Shown here piece by piece: positions 16,563 through 25,206 of a stretch of 64,000 bases of DNA; the stretch's first letter is position 1, and each line of letters starts with the position of its first letter. The DNA is from Hymenobacter daecheongensis DSM 21074. Its GTDB lineage: Bacteria > Bacteroidota > Bacteroidia > Cytophagales > Hymenobacteraceae. Position numbers and translations under genes: made by a program. The stretch spans positions 1 to 64,000 of the forward strand of contig NZ_FQYN01000010.1 in assembly GCF_900141805.1 (NCBI RefSeq), given 5' to 3'. The notes under the pieces are model-generated. The model made no database searches, was not told the origin of the DNA, and saw only the letters and a list, made by a program, of their open reading frames with translations.

Positions 16563-18476
16563 ATGGAAACTCCCGCTACTTCGCCCGCGCTGTCCGTCAC
16601 CATTCATCCCGATTCGGAGCAGGCCTCCGCCGCGGTGGCCCGTGGCATTGCGGCCCTCATCCGGCAGCGGGCCGCCGAGGGGCGCATGGCCGTGCTGGGG
16701 CTGGCCACGGGCTCATCGCCCACGCGGGTGTATGAGGAGCTGGTGCGCCTGCACCGCGAGGAGGGGCTGAGCTTCCAGAACGTGGTCAGCTTCAACCTCG
16801 ATGAGTACTTTCCCATGGCTCCCGACTCGCTGCAGAGCTACGTGCGCTTCATGCGTGAGTACCTGTTCGACCACGTCGATATCCGGCCCGAAAACGTGCA
16901 CATTCCCGACGGCACCCTCGCGCCGGAGCAGGTGGCCGAGTTTTGCCGGCAGTACGAGGGCCAGATTCAGGCAGCCGGCGGCATCGATCTGCAGCTGCTG
17001 GGCATCGGGCGCACCGGCCACATCGGCTTTAATGAGCCCGGCTCCGGGCCCCGGTCGCGCACCCGCCTGATTACGCTCGACCACATCACCCGCACCGATG
17101 CGGCCTCCGACTTCTACGGCGAGGAAAACGTGCCCCGCCGCGCTCTTACGATGGGCGTGGGCACCATTCTGGAGGCCCGCCACATTGTGCTGCTGGCCTG
17201 GGGCGAAGGCAAGGCCGCCGTGATAAAGCGCATGGTGGAGGGCGAGCCCAGCGACTCGGTGCCGGCTACCTATCTGCAGCAGCACCCGCACGTGGAAGTC
17301 GTGCTCGACGAGGCCGCCGGGGCCGAGCTGACGGCGCAGAAAACGCCCTGGCTGGCCGGCGTGCCCTGCCGCTGGACCGATGAGGCGCTGGTGCGCAAGG
17401 CCGTAACCTGGCTGGCCCGCCGCCTCGAAAAGCCCATCCTCAAGCTCACCGACACCGACTACAACGAAAACGGCCTGTCGGAGCTGCTGGCCGAATCGGG
17501 GCTGGCCTACACCATCAACATCAAGGTATTCAACCAGCTGCAGCACACCATCACGGGGTGGCCCGGCGGCAAGCCCGCGGCCGACGATACCTACCGGCCC
17601 GAGCGGGCCGCGCCGTTCCCCAAGCGCGTGCTCATCTTCTCGCCCCACCCCGACGACGACGTTATTTCGATGGGCGGCACGCTGCTGCGCCTCGTCGATC
17701 AGGGCCACGACGTGCACGTGGCCTACCAGACCTCGGGCAACATTGCCGTGTTCGATGATGAGACGATTCGCTTCGCCGAGTTCGTGGCCGACTACGACGC
17801 GGCGTTTCGCCTGGAGGAGCAGGCGGCGGAAACGCTCTACCAGCGCGTGGCCGATTTCCTCAAAAACAAAGCCCCCGGCCAGGTCGATTCGGAGGAGGTG
17901 CAGCAGATAAAAGGCCTGATTCGGCGCGGCGAGGCCAAGGCCGCCTGCCGCTACGCCGGCATCCCCGACGACCACGCCCACTTCATGGATCTGCCGTTTT
18001 ATGAAACTGGCCGGGTGCGCAAAAAGCCGATTGGTGAGGAAGACATTCGCCTCACCATGGAGCTGCTCAACCAGATAAAGCCCCACCAGATCTACGCCGC
18101 CGGCGACCTTTCGGACCCGCACGGCACGCACCGCGTGTGCTTGGCGGCTATTTTCGAGGCCGTGCGCCGCCTGAAAGAAGCCAACACGGAATGGCTGCAG
18201 GACTGCTGGGTATGGCTCTACCGCGGGGCCTGGCAGGAGTGGGACGTGGATCAGATTGAAATGGCCGTGCCGCTCTCACCCGAGGAGTTGACCCGTAAGC
18301 GCCGCGCCATCTTCAAGCACCAGAGCCAGAAAGACCGCCCCCTTTTCCCCGGCGCCGATCAGCGCGAGTTCTGGCAGCGCAGCGAAGCCCGCAACCGCAC
18401 CACCGCCAAGATTTACGATCAGCTGGGCTTGCCGGAATATGAGGGGATTGAGGCGTTTGTGAGGTGGATATTTTGA
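16563..18476 (+). CDS. nagB: NagB-like glucosamine-6-phosphate deaminase fused to PIG-L/LmbE deacetylase domain
   Basis: 637 residues from the ATG at 16563. Residues about 1-280 are NagB-like: LGLATGSSPTRVYEEL phosphate-binding loop, FNLDEYFPM (Asp80, equal to the E. coli proton-acceptor Asp72) and IGRTGHIGFNEPGS (His153, Glu158). The position of E. coli Asp141 is Thr151 here. Residues about 350-600 form a PIG-L domain with zinc motif SPHPDDDVISMGG and a second DPHGTH motif. The fused form is known across Bacteroidota, where it is annotated as glucosamine-6-phosphate deaminase. The expected role is conversion of GlcN-6-P to fructose-6-P, perhaps after N-deacetylation by the second domain, in the cytoplasm. 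It lies between a SusCD operon and anmK, fitting amino-sugar catabolism. Confidence 0.88.
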   Translation: METPATSPALSVTIHPDSEQASAAVARGIAALIRQRAAEGRMAVLGLATGSSPTRVYEELVRLHREEGLSFQNVVSFNLDEYFPMAPDSLQSYVRFMREYLFDHVDIRPENVHIPDGTLAPEQVAEFCRQYEGQIQAAGGIDLQLLGIGRTGHIGFNEPGSGPRSRTRLITLDHITRTDAASDFYGEENVPRRALTMGVGTILEARHIVLLAWGEGKAAVIKRMVEGEPSDSVPATYLQQHPHVEVVLDEAAGAELTAQKTPWLAGVPCRWTDEALVRKAVTWLARRLEKPILKLTDTDYNENGLSELLAESGLAYTINIKVFNQLQHTITGWPGGKPAADDTYRPERAAPFPKRVLIFSPHPDDDVISMGGTLLRLVDQGHDVHVAYQTSGNIAVFDDETIRFAEFVADYDAAFRLEEQAAETLYQRVADFLKNKAPGQVDSEEVQQIKGLIRRGEAKAACRYAGIPDDHAHFMDLPFYETGRVRKKPIGEEDIRLTMELLNQIKPHQIYAAGDLSDPHGTHRVCLAAIFEAVRRLKEANTEWLQDCWVWLYRGAWQEWDVDQIEMAVPLSPEELTRKRRAIFKHQSQKDRPLFPGADQREFWQRSEARNRTTAKIYDQLGLPEYEGIEAFVRWIF

Positions 18477-18492
18477 GGGTGCTGATGAGAGC

Positions 18493-18789
18493 AGAACGAA
18501 GCTCCCCTCCTCAGATGAGGAGGGGATGTTGCGCCGCAGGCGCAACGGGGGTGGTTGACCCGCGTGCTGAGGTTGTTTAGTTGTTTATCAGAACGTCATT
18601 CCGAGCTTGCCGAGGAATCTCGCGTGCTGACCTCAGATTGGTAATCTAACGAAGCGGTAGCACCACTTTGACTTCGCTCAGCATCACATTCTGATAAACA
18701 ACTAAACAACCTCAGCACGCGGGTCAACCACCCCAGCGGCGGCTGCGCCGCCGCGTCCCCTCCTCATCTGAGGAGGGGAGCTTCGTTCT
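18493..18789. repeat. Large composite palindromic element D (297 bp)
   Basis: Outer arms 18493-18526 and 18756-18789 are perfect 34-bp complements, each with its own CCCCTCCTCA hairpin. Next come two small hairpins at equivalent positions, 18528-18546 and 18736-18754, both 8-bp stems with a 3-base loop; their stem sequences differ at three pairs but both stay fully paired. Inner arms 18548-18593 and 18689-18734 are perfect 46-bp complements. The centre (18594-18688) contains scraps of other repeat families. It fills the gap between the NagB-like gene and anmK; no coding sequence is seen in it. Confidence 0.92.
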
Positions 18790-18813
18790 ATCCACAACCT
18801 CACCGCCCCGCCC

Positions 18814-20025
18814 ATGAACCCCTACGTTGCCCGCCTCTGCCAACTAGCCAGCCAGCCCAGCCGCCGCATCATCGGCCTGATGTCGGGCACTTCGCTCGAT
18901 GGGCTGGATGTAGCCTTGTGCCGCCTCACGGGCCACGGGGCCGGCACGCGGCTGGCGCTGGAGCAGTTCCGCACCGTGCCTTACACTGACGCCACCCGCG
19001 CCCGCATCCGCACCGTGTTTGCCCGCGAGCAAGTGAGCCTCGAATACCTCACGCTGCTGAATCCCTGGCTGGGCAACCTGCACGCGGCGGCCATCCGGGA
19101 GTGCCTGCGCGAGTGGAACATAAATCCCGCCGACATCGACCTGGTAGCCAGCCACGGCCAGACCGTGTACCACGCCCCGCGCCACCAGCACCAGCGCCCC
19201 GATTTCGACCTGAACGCCACCCTGCAGCTCGGCGACGGCGACCATGTGGCCGTAGGCACCGGCATCATCACCCTCAGCGACTTTCGCCAGAAACACCTAG
19301 CCGGCGGCGGCGAAGGGGCTCCCCTGGCTGCCTACGGCGACTTTCTGCTGCTCAGCAGCCCCGATGAAGAGCGGCTCTTGCTCAACCTGGGCGGCATTGC
19401 CAACTTCACTTACCTGCCCCGCGCCGGCCAGGCCGCCCACACCGCCTTTAGCACCGATACCGGCCCCGGCAACACCCTGCTCGATGCCACCGTGCGCGCG
19501 CACCGCCCTGGGCTGCAGTACGACGAAGACGGCCGCCTGGCCCTGGCCGGCCGAGTACACGAGGGCCTGCTGGCGGCGCTGCTGGATCATCCGTTCTTTG
19601 CCGCGCCACTGCCCAAAACCACCGGCCCCGAGCTGTTCGGCGTTGCGTACCTGGCCGCGGCGCAGCAGCACAGCGCCACCACCGCGCTGGGCCTCGAAGA
19701 CACGCTGGCCACGCTGGCCGAGCTGAGCGCCGTGGGCGTGGCGCGGGCCGTGCGGGCGGCTTTTGGCGGCCAGCCGTCCCCGGAGGCGGTGTATGTGAGT
19801 GGGGGCGGGGCGCACAATCCGGCGTTGCGGGCGGCTTTGCAGCGGCATTTGCCCGCCGCCCGCTTCGCCACCACCGAGGCGCTGGGCGTGCTGCCCGATG
19901 CCAAGGAAGCCATTCTGTTTGCGGTGCTGGCCAACGAGGCGGTAGCGAGCCAGCCGGTCGCCATCGGGCAGGGCCGGCAGCGCGTGCCGGCCGTCACGAT
20001 GGGCAAGATTTCGTTTCCGGGGTGA
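18814..20025 (+). CDS. anmK: Anhydro-N-acetylmuramic acid kinase
   Basis: 403 residues, ATG start. IIGLMSGTSLDGLDVAL (residues 19-35) is the ATP-binding signature of AnmK, followed by DLVASHGQTVYHAP, LQLGDGDHVA, ERLLLNLGGIANFTYLP, FSTDTGPGNTLLDA and VYVSGGGAHNPAL, all in family order and at family length (about 370-400). The enzyme opens the 1,6-anhydro ring of anhydro-MurNAc, released from peptidoglycan by lytic transglycosylases, while phosphorylating it to MurNAc-6-phosphate in the cytoplasm. It is the clearest marker that this locus handles peptidoglycan sugars. The etherase MurQ, the next step, is not in the window. Confidence 0.95.
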   Translation: MNPYVARLCQLASQPSRRIIGLMSGTSLDGLDVALCRLTGHGAGTRLALEQFRTVPYTDATRARIRTVFAREQVSLEYLTLLNPWLGNLHAAAIRECLREWNINPADIDLVASHGQTVYHAPRHQHQRPDFDLNATLQLGDGDHVAVGTGIITLSDFRQKHLAGGGEGAPLAAYGDFLLLSSPDEERLLLNLGGIANFTYLPRAGQAAHTAFSTDTGPGNTLLDATVRAHRPGLQYDEDGRLALAGRVHEGLLAALLDHPFFAAPLPKTTGPELFGVAYLAAAQQHSATTALGLEDTLATLAELSAVGVARAVRAAFGGQPSPEAVYVSGGGAHNPALRAALQRHLPAARFATTEALGVLPDAKEAILFAVLANEAVASQPVAIGQGRQRVPAVTMGKISFPG

Positions 20026-20096
20026 GCGTTTTTGTAAGGGCTTAGCGGGCTATATCTGCTCAAGGAGTGGAACTACGCGTAATCCGGATGGCACAC

Positions 20097-20278
20097 AAGC
20101 CGCGTAGCGGCGGCAGGTTTGTAGCATGAATGACAGCCGAATCAACAAGCCGCGTAGCGGTGACAGAAATGCCGGAACGACTCTGTCACCGCTACGCGGC
20201 TTTGGATTGCTTCACCCGCATTCTCTACAAAGCTGCCGCCGCTACGCGGCTTGTTGATTCGGCTGTCATTCGTGCTAC
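20097..20278. repeat. Palindromic element G with competing foldings
   Basis: The word AAGCCGCGTAGCGG occurs twice forward (from 20097 and 20147) and twice inverted (ending 20202 and 20252). The longest pairing joins 20121-20160 with 20239-20278, 40 bp with one mismatch; an inner pairing joins 20147-20166 with 20183-20202, 20 bp perfect; a third joins about 20097-20120 with 20229-20252. These pairings exclude one another in part. Confidence 0.88.
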
Positions 20279-20499
20279 TTCCATACGTTATGTACCGGGC
20301 GGTAAAAGATGTATTTATAAATACAATATATTATCAAAATTTTTATATAATTTAGTTTCGCTATCGGCTTAGGTTCTTGCTGGTTGTGCCCGTGCGCTGG
20401 CAGATACTGCTGGAAGTACTCCATTGTATCCGCCATCGGGCCACAGCCTGCTTTAGCCGGTAGGTGCATCACATTCTCCCACCTTTTTCTTCTTCGCTT
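20279..20499 (+). promoter_or_regulatory. AT-rich leader/promoter region of the second SusC operon
   Basis: Bases 20300-20360 are strikingly AT-rich compared with the GC-rich surroundings. TAGTTTCG just before 20375 is one mismatch from the TAnnTTTG -7 element, but no good -33 element is seen. The remaining 120 bases to the ATG at 20500 show no gene on either strand that I can support. Confidence 0.35.
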
Positions 20500-23400
20500 A
20501 TGATCCATTCATACTCTTGGCATGGCTTGCGAAGCCGTGCTTTGGGGCTGCTGGCCGTCGTGCTGTTGCTCGTGCTCAGCGGGCCGGTCATTGCCCAAAA
20601 TATGCGCTACACGCTGCAAGGGCGCGTGCTGGATGCTAATGGCGCGGCTCTGCCCGGCGCTACCGTGCGGGTACTCAACACAGTAGTGGGAGCCACGTCC
20701 GGGGCCGATGGCCGCTTTTCGCTGGAAGCAGGGCTCGCGCCCGGCGCTTACCAGCTGGAGATATCCTCCATCGGCTACCGCGCCGTGCGCCGGCCCCTCA
20801 CGCTGGGCACGGAAGCGGCTATAGCTGTGGGCGATGTGGCCCTGAGCGAAGACCAGCTAAAGCTGAACGAAGTGGTCGTAACGGGTACCTCCGTAGCCAC
20901 CAGCAAGCGCCAGCTCGGCAATACCATTGCCACCGTGAGCGGCGACGAGCTGCGCACCACCGTGCCCACGCAGGTAGATCAGGCGCTGCAGGGCAAGTTT
21001 GCGGGCGTGCAGATCACCCAGAACTCCGGCAATCCGGCCGGGGGCATTTCGGTGCGTCTGCGCGGCCCCAGCACGGTGGCCGGCAGCTCCGAGCCGCTAT
21101 ATATTATTGATGGCGTGCTGGTAAACAGCGAGTCGCTGCAGCTGCTGGACCTGGGCGGCTACGCTCAGAGCCGGCTGGTCGATATCAGCCCCAACGACAT
21201 CGACCGGATTGAGGTAATTAAGGGCGCGGCGGCGGCGGCCATCTACGGCTCGCGGGCCTCCAATGGCGTAGTGCAGATTTTTACGAAGCGCGGCCGCGAG
21301 GGTGTGCCGCAGGTCACGGTATCGTCGCAGTTTCTGGTGTCGCGGCTGCGCAAGAAGCTGGCGTATAACGAGGAGCCGTTTCGATTCACTACCATTGGCG
21401 GCACGGCCGCGGCCAATGCCGACCTGAGCAAGACCCCAGTAACGCGCTACGATTTGCAGGAGGATATTTTCCGCACGGCTGTGGGCACCGACGATTACGT
21501 GTCGGTGAGCGGGGGCACGGGCGGCACCAGGTATTTTGCCTCCGGCAACTACTTCCGCAACCAGGGCATCGTGCAGAATACCGACTTCAACCGCGGCGGC
21601 GGCCGGGTGCGCGTGCAGCAGACGCTGGGCTCGAAGGCCAGCGTGAGCGTGGGAGCCAACTACACGCTCAGCCGCAGCCACGAGCTACCCAACGGCGGCA
21701 TCAACGAGGCCTACGGCGTGCTCACGGGCTTTATTTTCGCCAACAACTACATCAACCCCGAGCCCGACCCTGTAACCGGGCGCTACCCCAGCACGGCGGC
21801 CAACATCACCCGCACCAATCCGCTGGAGGCCATCAACCGCTTCGATTTTCAGCAGCGCACCTCCCGCTTTATCGGCGATGCCCAGCTCAACCTGACGCCC
21901 TTCGCCGGCTTCAGCGTGGACTATGTGCTGGGCTACGACGCCAGCACGCAGGTGGCGTCGGGCTTCATTCCCAGCGGCAGCACCGCACCCACTTTCACCA
22001 CCGGCCTGGCCCGCCGCGCTGATGCTACCACGTTTTTGGTGAACAACGATCTGACCCTGAGCTACAAGCGCGATATAAGCGAGAAGCTGGCCAGTACGAC
22101 CACCGTGGGCGGCACCCTCCAGTTTCTGCAGAGCTTCAGCACCGGTGTGCAATCCATTGGCCTCTCGCCAGGCATCGTAACCACGGCCACGGGCACGCTG
22201 GGGCCGTCGGGCGAAGACCGCAGTGAGCGAACCATCCGCGGCGCGTTTGTGCAGCAGACGTTCGGGCTGCTGAACCGCTTTTTCCTGACCGGTGCCCTGC
22301 GCGTAGATGCGGCCTCAATCTATGGCAGCAGCGTGCGCACGCAGCGGTACAAAAAGGCCAGCCTGTCGTATGTGCTGTCGGAGGAGGAGTTCTGGAAAAA
22401 TGGCTCCCTGAACCGGTTGGCCCCCCAGTTTAAGCTGCGCGCCTCTTATGGCGAGGCCGGTAACCTGACCGCCATTCTGCCTTATCAGCGCCTCAACAAC
22501 TACGACCCCGTGGTGCTGGGCAGCCTGCCGGGGCTGGCCCCCGCTACGCTGCAGGGCAACAACCGGCTGGGCCCCGAGCGCCAGCGCGAAATAGAAGCGG
22601 GCATCGATGCGGGCTTCCTGAACGACCGGCTGGGCCTGGAATTTTCGGTGTATGACAAGAAGGTGACGGACCTGCTGCTGCGCCGCGACCTGGCCCTCAG
22701 CTCGGGCTACCTCTCCCGCTTCGACAACATCGGCAACATGCGCAACCGGGGCGTGGAGCTGCTAGTGCGCGGCACGCCGGTGCAAACCGCCGCCGTGCGC
22801 TGGAACGTCATTGCCACCTTCTCGCACAATACCAACCGCATCACCAATATTCCGAACGGGCTGGTCACGTTTCCCAACGGCTTTGGGCTGGTGGCGGCGG
22901 TGGAAGGCCGGCCGCTGGGCACGTATTATGGTACCTACTCAGCCCGCAACCCCGATGGCTCGCTGCTGCTCACACCCGGCGGCCTGCCCCAGCGCGAGCG
23001 GGGCATTCAGGGCACGTTCGGGGCCGACAACACGCCCCAGCGCGGCGCCGATGGCCAACCCTCGGGCACGCTGCTCAATGGCGTGCTCGGCGACCCCAAC
23101 CCGCGCTACGTGGCCTCGCTCATCAACGAAGTGGCCCTGCTCGACAACCGCCTCCAGCTGCGCCTGCAGTTCGATACCCAGCAGGATTTTTCGGTTTTCA
23201 ACTTCACCCAGCGCGTGGGCTCGCGCGAAACATTCGGCGGCCTGCAGATTTACGAAGCCGAGCTGCGCGGCGAAAAGCCCAAAGGCACCAGCGTGGCCGA
23301 GTACGTCACGTTCGATAAATGGGTGCAGGATGGCTCTTTCGTGAAGCTGCGCGAAGCCTCGTTGAGCTACCTGCTGCGGCCCAAGTTCCTGGGGCTACGC

Positions 23401-23568
23401 GATGTGCGCTTCTCGCTGGCGGGTCGCAATCTGCTGGTCTTCACCGACTACCAGGGCTACGACCCCGAGGTAAATGCCGCCGGTCAGAGCAACGCCGTGC
23501 GCGGCTTCGACTTCGTGGAAGTGCCCATTCCGCGCTCGGGCTCGGTGGGCTTCACGGCCAACTTCTAG
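20500..23568 (+). CDS. SusC/RagA-like TonB-linked outer-membrane transporter (second pair)
   Basis: 1022 residues from the ATG at 20500 (MIHSYSWHG), which keeps a long signal peptide ending SGPVIAQ; a GTG/ATG 12 codons upstream is less likely. Order: regulatory-like domain (YTLQGRVLDANGAALPGATV), plug (LNEVVVTGTSVATSKRQLGN, QALQGKFAGVQITQNSGNP, YIIDGVLVNSES, IDRIEVIKGAAAAAIYGSRASNGVVQIFTKRG) and beta-barrel ending SGSVGFTANF. It forms the uptake channel with the SusD-like lipoprotein 35 bases downstream. Located between anmK and a NagX-like gene, so probably for a GlcNAc- or MurNAc-containing ligand; that is inference. Confidence 0.93.
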   Translation: MIHSYSWHGLRSRALGLLAVVLLLVLSGPVIAQNMRYTLQGRVLDANGAALPGATVRVLNTVVGATSGADGRFSLEAGLAPGAYQLEISSIGYRAVRRPLTLGTEAAIAVGDVALSEDQLKLNEVVVTGTSVATSKRQLGNTIATVSGDELRTTVPTQVDQALQGKFAGVQITQNSGNPAGGISVRLRGPSTVAGSSEPLYIIDGVLVNSESLQLLDLGGYAQSRLVDISPNDIDRIEVIKGAAAAAIYGSRASNGVVQIFTKRGREGVPQVTVSSQFLVSRLRKKLAYNEEPFRFTTIGGTAAANADLSKTPVTRYDLQEDIFRTAVGTDDYVSVSGGTGGTRYFASGNYFRNQGIVQNTDFNRGGGRVRVQQTLGSKASVSVGANYTLSRSHELPNGGINEAYGVLTGFIFANNYINPEPDPVTGRYPSTAANITRTNPLEAINRFDFQQRTSRFIGDAQLNLTPFAGFSVDYVLGYDASTQVASGFIPSGSTAPTFTTGLARRADATTFLVNNDLTLSYKRDISEKLASTTTVGGTLQFLQSFSTGVQSIGLSPGIVTTATGTLGPSGEDRSERTIRGAFVQQTFGLLNRFFLTGALRVDAASIYGSSVRTQRYKKASLSYVLSEEEFWKNGSLNRLAPQFKLRASYGEAGNLTAILPYQRLNNYDPVVLGSLPGLAPATLQGNNRLGPERQREIEAGIDAGFLNDRLGLEFSVYDKKVTDLLLRRDLALSSGYLSRFDNIGNMRNRGVELLVRGTPVQTAAVRWNVIATFSHNTNRITNIPNGLVTFPNGFGLVAAVEGRPLGTYYGTYSARNPDGSLLLTPGGLPQRERGIQGTFGADNTPQRGADGQPSGTLLNGVLGDPNPRYVASLINEVALLDNRLQLRLQFDTQQDFSVFNFTQRVGSRETFGGLQIYEAELRGEKPKGTSVAEYVTFDKWVQDGSFVKLREASLSYLLRPKFLGLRDVRFSLAGRNLLVFTDYQGYDPEVNAAGQSNAVRGFDFVEVPIPRSGSVGFTANF

Positions 23569-23603
23569 CGGGCCGCTTCTTCAACTTTCAGCCGTAGAAC
23601 GAT

Positions 23604-24956
23604 ATGAGCATCCCTGTTTTTTTTCGTTTCCTTTTGCGCCCCTGGGCCGCCGTGCTGCTGGCCGGCACCCTCAGCCTCGCCGCCTGCGACCTCGACCTGG
23701 CCAACCCCAACGCCGCCACCGACCTGCAGACGCTGACCACCCGCGAGGGTGTGCTCGGCCTTAGCCTGGGCCTGCGCCAGCTTTATTCCACCTCCGCCCT
23801 GGAGCCGATTATCATCACCACCGGCACCACCGCCCGCGAGCTGAAGGGTGTGACGACGTTTTTCAATGTGATTGAGCTGGAGCAGGGCGGGGCGCAGCTC
23901 TCGCCCAGCAATGCCAACACCACGGCCCTGTTTGCCCGCAATTACCGCGTGGCCAACGTCGCCGATCAGCTCATTGCTGCCGCGCCCACCGTGCTGGCCA
24001 CCGATGCGGCCACCCGCAGTGGCGTGTTGGCCCATGCCTACCTGTTCAAGGCCGCCGCGCTGGGGGCCGTGGCATCCGGCTTCGAGCAGGGGCCCCTTTC
24101 GGCTAACCCCAACGGCAACGGCACCACGCCCTTCGTGAGCCGGGCGCAGCTGCTGGCCGAAGCCGTGCGCCTGCTCGATCTGGCCGCCGCAGAGCTGGCC
24201 GCCAATGCGCCCTCCACTGAGTTCAATACGCAGGTGCTGGGCGCGGCTTTCAATTTGCCCAACACTGTGCAGGCTTACCGGGCCCGCTTCAACCTGCGTG
24301 CCGGTAACTACGCCGCCGCCCTGGCCGCCGCCAACCTGGTCACGCTGAGCGTGCGCTCGGCTTTCACCTACTCGGCCCAAAACCCGAATCCGGTGTTTAC
24401 GGCCGCCACGCAGGTAGGCAACTTCAAGCCCCGCGACCTGTTTGGGCTGCCAGCAGGCTTGGTCGAAACCGGCGACGGCCGGCTGAATTTCTACCTCACC
24501 GGCCCCGTAGTAATAGACCGCAACAACGGCGGCCCCGACAACCTGCGCACGCTGGCCGGCTTTTTTACATCCCAAACCAGCGACATTCCGGCCTACCTGC
24601 CCGATGAGATGCGCCTGATTCGGGCGGAAGCCAACCTGCGCGCCGCCGCCCCCGACCTGCCCGCCGCCCTAACCGACATCAACGCCGTGCGCACCCAGGC
24701 CAGCGGCGACCCATTCGGCGTGCACGCCAATCTGCCCGCGTATTCGGGCCCGCTGACGGTAGAGGCCTTGCTGCTGGAAGTGTACAAGCAGCGCAGCGCC
24801 GAGCTGTATCTGAGCGGCCAGCGCCTGGAAGACAGCCGCCGCTTCAATCGGCCTGCGCCGCCCGCCAGCCTCACGGAGCGCACCCGCAACGCCTATCCGT
24901 ATCCGCAGCAGGAGCGCGTGAACAACCCCAGCACGCCGGCTGACCCGGCTATTTAG
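23604..24956 (+). CDS. SusD/RagB-like outer-membrane lipoprotein (second pair)
   Basis: 450 residues. Lipoprotein signal (LLAGTLSLAACDLDLANPN, Cys about residue 28) is followed by the SusD-type helical body; YLPDEMRLIRAEANLRAAAPDLPAALTDINAVRTQ and LLEVYKQRSAELYLSGQRLEDSRRF are the conserved C-terminal helices. It is directly downstream of its SusC partner and is probably the last gene before the palindromic element C. It would bind the substrate at the cell surface. Confidence 0.9.
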   Translation: MSIPVFFRFLLRPWAAVLLAGTLSLAACDLDLANPNAATDLQTLTTREGVLGLSLGLRQLYSTSALEPIIITTGTTARELKGVTTFFNVIELEQGGAQLSPSNANTTALFARNYRVANVADQLIAAAPTVLATDAATRSGVLAHAYLFKAAALGAVASGFEQGPLSANPNGNGTTPFVSRAQLLAEAVRLLDLAAAELAANAPSTEFNTQVLGAAFNLPNTVQAYRARFNLRAGNYAAALAAANLVTLSVRSAFTYSAQNPNPVFTAATQVGNFKPRDLFGLPAGLVETGDGRLNFYLTGPVVIDRNNGGPDNLRTLAGFFTSQTSDIPAYLPDEMRLIRAEANLRAAAPDLPAALTDINAVRTQASGDPFGVHANLPAYSGPLTVEALLLEVYKQRSAELYLSGQRLEDSRRFNRPAPPASLTERTRNAYPYPQQERVNNPSTPADPAI

Positions 24957-25013
24957 ACTTGCTGAATAGTGAGGGCAGTACGTGGCTGTTGTGCTGATAT
25001 ATGCAATAGTAAC

Positions 25014-25137
25014 TGTCATGCTGAGCGAAGTCGAAGCATCTCTCCCGCTTCGTCCGGCTCCCCTCTCTTTTGGAGAGGGGTCGGGGGTGAGGTTTCAACG
25101 AAGCGGCAGAGATGCTTCGACTTCGCTCAGCATGACA
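25014..25137. repeat. Palindromic element C with internal hairpin
   Basis: Arms 25014-25053 and 25098-25137 pair over 40 bases with one mismatch; the outer word is TGTCATGCTGAGCGAAG. Inside is a second hairpin, CCCCTCTC (25060-25067) with GAGAGGGG (25073-25080). It lies between the SusD-like and NagX-like genes. Confidence 0.9.
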
Positions 25138-25206
25138 ATACCGTTATTTTGGGATACCAGCCAAATAACGACCTTAGCGGCGCACCCAACCTGCCCTGCC
25201 CACGCC

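Noticed and set aside
20275..20508. A 77-codon minus-strand frame in the leader of the second SusC gene
   Set aside because: It crosses the AT-rich promoter region and the start of SusC, has no recognisable domain, and its C-terminal part is low-complexity Ile/Tyr/Lys sequence dictated by base composition.
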